From: Castanea sativa
Lineage: Eukaryota; Streptophyta; Magnoliopsida; Fagales; Fagaceae
NCBI RefSeq assembly: GCF_040712315.1
Contig: NC_134017.1
Coordinates: 52,325,636-52,389,635 of the forward strand
DNA length: 64,000 bases
Reading direction: 5' to 3'
In this document: positions 61,901 through 64,000 of the stretch, in pieces
Layout: the number at the start of each line of letters is the position of its first letter
How positions within the stretch are numbered: position 1 is the first letter of the stretch
Notes under the pieces: generated by a model
Databases searched by the model: none
What the model saw: only the letters and a program-made list of their open reading frames with translations
What the model was told of the DNA's origin: nothing
Translations under genes and position numbers: made by a program

Positions 61901-62631
61901 TCATGCACGCGAACACTACACGAACACAATGATACCACAAATAATTCATTAATTAACATTTTTAGCCATTTCAAAATTAAATTAAAGGTTCGTAGAATGA
62001 GTTAGAATTACCTCTTCTGGTTCAAGAAAACGCGTATACGGATCGCCCAAGCTTGCCAACATTCTTCTGATAATAGCATGAGCCTTTGCTCTCGTCGGAA
62101 TTGAAGTGTTCAGAATATCTTCCTTCTTTTCCTGAATGAGTGAATTTCAAAGCCATCGATATGTGTTAATTCAAATACAGAAGAAAGACCGTGCAGACTG
62201 TGTAAATTTGTTACCTGCCATGTTTGGGGAGACCAGCGATGGCGACCGGTGTCGAGAAAACTGTCATTGACGATTTCCCAAGCTTCTTCAACAATTCCGG
62301 CATTGGTCACCAGTTCTGGACCAGACTCGGCCTTCAATACTTGCTCGTCTTCGCGGCAGTACTCGGAAGAAGAAGGAGGTGATGGTGGTGGTGATTGGAT
62401 GGTGGGAGATTCCAGTGCAAGAGAGCATGGCGGAGAGAAGACGAGTCCGAAGGAGAGAGCGCCGGAGAGAGCTGTGATTATGGTTTTCTTGGTCCAACTG
62501 ATTGAGTTGTTGTGGATGGTGGTGGTGAAACTGGAGAGGATTGGTGATAGAGGCTTTGGAGTTTCGGATTGGGATTGGGATGGTGATGGTGGAAGTGTGG
62601 GTAAGGAGTTTGAGAGAGCTAGAACGCTCAT
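43985..62631 (-). CDS. CTPA: C-terminal processing peptidase (S41), thylakoid lumen, chloroplastic
   Basis: Twelve exons: 62215-62631, 62012-62131, 60239-60376, 58989-59093, 58725-58893, 58189-58265, 49160-49204, 46232-46315, 44805-44843, 44663-44725, 44114-44243 and 43985-44037. Phases agree (1440 nt, 479 residues). The N-terminus has a Ser/Pro-rich transit peptide and a Sec-type lumen signal ([18 protein letters not shown], residues 48-65, ending SLALES; no twin arginine). A PDZ domain follows at about 186-270 ([23 protein letters not shown]). The S41 catalytic Ser394 (TASASEI) and Lys419 (GERTFGKG) are present, 25 residues apart as in bacterial Tsp. Members process the C-terminus of photosystem II protein D1 or related lumen substrates. 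Plants have several paralogues, and this one resembles what I recall of AT5G46390. Its introns are filled with transposons, yet every exon is intact. Confidence 0.93.
46012..46190. mobile_element. MITE of the GGGCGTTTGG family, copy 4, in CtpA intron 8
   Basis: Reverse orientation: GGGGTCTGTTTGGATACC at the left, CCAAACGCAAATGCAAACGC at the right, with CACTGTAGCAAAATA and TGAACAGTGCCATGG inside. It lies about 40 bp from the splice donor of CtpA exon 8 (edge 46232). Confidence 0.7.
46993..47860 (-). mobile_element. 5'-truncated LINE fragment in CtpA intron 7
   Basis: On the minus strand the C-terminal part of LINE ORF2 is readable: [20 protein letters not shown], then the zinc-knuckle [18 protein letters not shown] and [18 protein letters not shown]. 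It matches the same domain of the LINE at 49848-55516. The 3' tail ends at 46993 with TACGTTACTTATAAAAAAAT on the minus strand. It contains frameshifts and stops. Confidence 0.8.
48475..48960 (+). mobile_element. LINE ORF2 C-terminal fragment, plus strand
   Basis: Scattered frames read [20 protein letters not shown], then [16 protein letters not shown], then [20 protein letters not shown]. This is the zinc-knuckle and tail of the same LINE family, decayed. Confidence 0.7.
49279..49372 (-). repeat. Dispersed tRNA-like repeat copy
   Basis: Reverse-complemented, this reads TCTTAGTGTTTCCAACAGAG then GTTCAAATTCCCCCTCCCCC. It matches both copies at 59596-59932, with a GGTTYAAAT/GGTTTGAATC B-box-like core. 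Confidence 0.55.
49375..49790 (-). mobile_element. LINE ORF2 C-terminal fragment, minus strand
   Basis: The minus strand reads [20 protein letters not shown] then [17 protein letters not shown], the LINE zinc-knuckle region, with frames broken around it. It directly adjoins the full LINE insertion at 49848. Confidence 0.65.
50102..51788 (+). pseudogene. LINE ORF1 (gag-like), frameshifted
   Basis: It starts [20 protein letters not shown] at 50102. After about 50 codons homology moves to another frame ([20 protein letters not shown]), which stops at 50732, and resumes in further frames (50937-51206, 51219-51443, 51465-51788). Plant L1 ORF1 proteins are nucleic-acid-binding chaperones, and the VVPEG.SG.GWR..G motif is typical. 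The last frame ends in a TGA that overlaps the ORF2 start (ATGA at 51785-51788). Confidence 0.75.
51785..55427 (+). pseudogene. LINE ORF2: endonuclease, reverse transcriptase, zinc knuckle (disrupted)
   Basis: The endonuclease (51785-52792) keeps [30 protein letters not shown] and SDHYPI. The reverse transcriptase (about 53035-53889) keeps [34 protein letters not shown] and the catalytic FADD. The zinc-binding segment near 55056-55110 keeps [18 protein letters not shown]. Breaks include a TAG at 52790 with a frameshift within about 20 bp, TGA at 53017, TAG at 53887, TGA at 54484, a frameshift near 54740, and two TGA codons near 54987 and 55017. The last frame ends at 55427. A complete frame would encode about 1200 residues, normal for plant L1. 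Confidence 0.9.
56453..56749 (-). pseudogene. Ty3/gypsy-type gag fragment
   Basis: 98 codons with the retrotransposon gag signature: [20 protein letters not shown], then [17 protein letters not shown] and [15 protein letters not shown]. It stops soon after, with no zinc knuckle or pol. Upstream on the minus strand are a leader and a primer-binding site near 57215. Confidence 0.75.
57228..57290 (-). mobile_element. Truncated LTR end inside the inverted-LTR element
   Basis: TGATGCAAGACAACC-type sequence matches the U5 end of the flanking LTRs up to CACGGTAAAC. It then jumps to AATATTAATAAAC, omitting about 70 bp. A primer-binding-site-like CTCTAATACCAAAG sits beside it. Confidence 0.65.
59596..59932 (+). 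repeat. Near-identical tandem duplication, 168-bp period, in CtpA intron 3
   Basis: Copies at 59596-59763 and 59764-59932 differ at only a few positions (GAGCATTAG against GAGCGTTAG; TCTAGGGTTTG against TCTAGAGTTTG). Each contains GGTTTGAATCCCCCTCCCTC, the tRNA-like repeat also found at 49279-49372. Confidence 0.9.
61359..61518 (-). mobile_element. Very short 5'-truncated LINE insertion with target duplication
   Basis: AAGTTAGGACTTATT occurs at 61359-61373 and 61504-61518. The enclosed 130 bp starts with poly-T and GATAAGTAACGACAAAATTT and matches the LINE 3' end at 46993-47110 (GTACATTGGGAATGTACTA against GTATATTGGAAGTATACTA). Orientation is minus, in CtpA intron 2. Confidence 0.85.
61529..61945. 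repeat. Diverged direct duplication in CtpA intron 2
   Basis: 61529-61680 and 61779-61930 share TGTGTAAATGTGTG, GAGTTTTGAC, AGTGTATCAATATCATAATT, CTCCGCCCCTGCTTT and GAATCATGCAC blocks in the same order. The upstream AAATATATGCTT segment is also duplicated (61341 and 61757). Confidence 0.8.
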
Positions 62632-62792
62632 CTTTTGCTTGAGGAGAGTGAAGTGTGAGGGTGAGTGAGAAATCGGATTTTTTTAATATTCTTTGAGATG
62701 AATGGAAATCCAATCACCATGTCCTTTTCTTTCATCTTCTTCTTCTTTTCTTTTTTTTTTTTTTTCTATTTGTTAGGAGATTTGGGAGATTA

Positions 62793-63761
62793 GAGCAACT
62801 ATAAGCCATTTATAGTCTTCTAAAATAGTAAAAAAAAAAAAAAAAATTACAAATTTTACACATTTTAAACAAAAAAAATACCTACATCAATAGATGTAAA
62901 AATTTGTAAATATTTTCATGAGCTATAGTAACCGTGTGTATATTTACACAATTACTATAGTTCACCTATCTATTAATTTATTATTTGTTTCACTCTCCTC
63001 ACCTCACTCTCTCCTTTTCAGCTTCTACTCTCACCTCTCTCTCCGATCCCTCAGTCCAACCTCCTCCAATCCTTGAGAGCGAAGCCTTCCTTAGGCTCCA
63101 TCTCCATCGGAGGGGCGAAAATCGAACTGTCTGATCTAGGAAAACCTCCATTGAAGTCCTCACCGATTGCTTCATTGGCGTAGATCTTTGAGACTGGCTG
63201 CAACGCGAACGTGTCATCTCTAGCGGAGAAAGAGGTGTCATTGTTGTTGTGGAAGATAGGTGGATCAGTGGCTGAGTCCTTGAGTGGGTCAGCGTTGGCG
63301 AAATGAGTTGCGACGATCACCTCATCTCATTTCTCCTGATTGTTGATCTATTCTCTTGATCGCCAATCAACTCATCTCATTTCTCTTGATCACCGATTGT
63401 GGGTGTGGGTCTGTGGGTTGCTCAGTGGGTGTGGGTCGGTGGGTTGCCAATCTGTTCTTTGGGTTTTTTTATGGTTTTCTGGTTTTTTACTGGTTTTTTT
63501 TTTTTTTGGATGTTAGTGTCGATCTTGTTGCTCAATGGGAGGCCAAAGGCTGGATTGATGATGGTGGTTGCTTGATGATGATGGCTGTGGGGGTTGTGTT
63601 AAGAGATGACAGTATTAAAAGAAATGATTGTTTTATTAAATAAATGTATAAAATATATAAATTGATATAGGAGTTTTGTAAAAGTGAGTGTGTAAAATAG
63701 AAAAAGTAGGTTTTTTCTTCCAAAATATATGGAAATTTTACACTAACTGATGCGGTTGCTA
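62793..63761. mobile_element. PIF/Harbinger-type non-autonomous element, copy B, with a captured gene fragment
   Basis: Termini GAGCAACTATAAGCC and, reverse-complemented, TAGCAACCGCATCAGTTAG. Direct TTA flanks lie at 62790-62792 and 63762-63764. It shares outer segments with copy A (TTACAAATTTTACACATTTT; GTGTATATTTACACAATTAC; AAAGTAGGTTTTT), but the interior 63000-63640 differs and is GC-richer and gene-like. It lies 162 bp upstream of the CtpA start codon, so it forms part of the promoter region. Confidence 0.8.
63051..63320 (-). pseudogene. Clathrin light chain gene fragment inside the PIF/Harbinger-type element
   Basis: An 89-codon minus-strand frame ends SSIFAPPMEMEPKEGFALKD then WRRLD and a stop. 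Plant clathrin light chains have a closely similar segment (proline-rich, M-E-x-x-E-G-F-A-L-R-E-W-R-R-L-N) just before the heavy-chain-binding coiled coil, preceded by a Ser/Asn/Phe-rich disordered part as here. The coiled coil is absent, so only the N-terminal region is present. It is interpreted as captured host sequence. Confidence 0.6.
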
Positions 63762-63765
63762 TTAA

Positions 63766-63892
63766 GGCCCGTTTGGTAACTGTGTGTAAACAATGAAAAT
63801 GGTTGTTTAAACACCACAATATGTATTTTCACACATATTTTCACAAAACTTAAAGAACATTACTATAAATTTCTTACCAAACTGGCTCTAAG
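63766..63892. mobile_element. Small MITE-like segment
   Basis: GCCCGTTTGGTAACTG at the left, and the reverse complement of the right end, AGAGCCAGTTTGGTAAG, suggest inverted ends around about 125 bp. No target duplication was verified. Confidence 0.4.
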
Positions 63893-63950
63893 GAGCGATT
63901 TTAAAAATCAACATTTTGTTTTGCAATTACAACTTTTTATAACTTTTTAA

Positions 63951-64000
63951 ATGAGAAGTGTTATATTCATAATATTTTCACAACAAATCATAGATAGTTA
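63951..64000. mobile_element. Left end of the 45-bp-TIR MITE family, cut by window edge
   Basis: AATGAGAAGTGTTATATTCA and ATATTTTCACAACAAAT match the left arm of the MITE at 6305-6500. The window stops before the other arm. Confidence 0.6.

Noticed and set aside
1..64000. CRISPR arrays, operons or bacterial-type systems
   Set aside because: The window is plainly plant nuclear DNA with spliced genes; no regularly spaced repeat array was seen.

Overview
This is an AT-rich nuclear genome window from a eudicot plant. Its genes have many introns with GT-AG junctions, the gaps between genes are long, and LINE, LTR and MITE sequences are abundant. The repeats look like those of woody eudicots such as Fagales, but the species cannot be fixed from sequence alone. 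Five protein-coding genes can be reconstructed exon by exon. Most other open frames are chance ORFs or transposon debris.

Layout, left to right. (1) Positions 1-4250, minus strand: the 5' half of a Mei2-like RNA-binding protein gene, cut by the left edge inside its second RRM. (2) 4.4-12.6 kb: intergenic, with several MITE-like elements and local duplications. (3) 12647-20839, minus: a ten-exon gene for a predicted plastid protein that joins a RimM ribosome-maturation module to a UDP-sugar-pyrophosphorylase-like C-terminus; intron 4 holds a TRIM-like miniature retrotransposon. (4) 20.9-28.1 kb: intergenic, with a PIF/Harbinger-type MITE (22530-23338) and a broken Myb/SANT-like gene (23506-24475). 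(5) 28190-31817, plus: COR413IM-type cold-acclimation protein of the chloroplast inner envelope, with DRE- and ABRE-like sites upstream. (6) 33815-36547, minus: a GPI-anchored X8 (CBM43) callose-binding-type protein, convergent with COR413IM. (7) 36.6-43.9 kb: repeat-rich intergenic DNA. (8) 43985-62631, minus: a twelve-exon thylakoid-lumen C-terminal processing peptidase (CtpA, S41), swollen to 18.6 kb by transposon-filled introns. Its 8984-bp sixth intron contains a 5.7-kb degenerate L1-type LINE with a 15-bp target-site duplication and an unusual LTR retrotransposon whose two LTRs face in opposite directions. (9) 62.8-63.8 kb: a PIF/Harbinger-type element directly upstream of CtpA that carries what looks like a captured clathrin light chain gene fragment.

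Three of the five genes (RimM-like, COR413IM, CtpA) encode predicted chloroplast proteins. They act in different compartments and are not an operon or a pathway. The RimM-like/CtpA neighbourhood may be conserved with Arabidopsis chromosome 5. I see no wholly new biological system. The observations most worth checking are the inverted-LTR insertion, the gene-fragment capture beside the CtpA promoter, and the complementary G/C homopolymers flanking an in-frame exon of the RimM-like gene.
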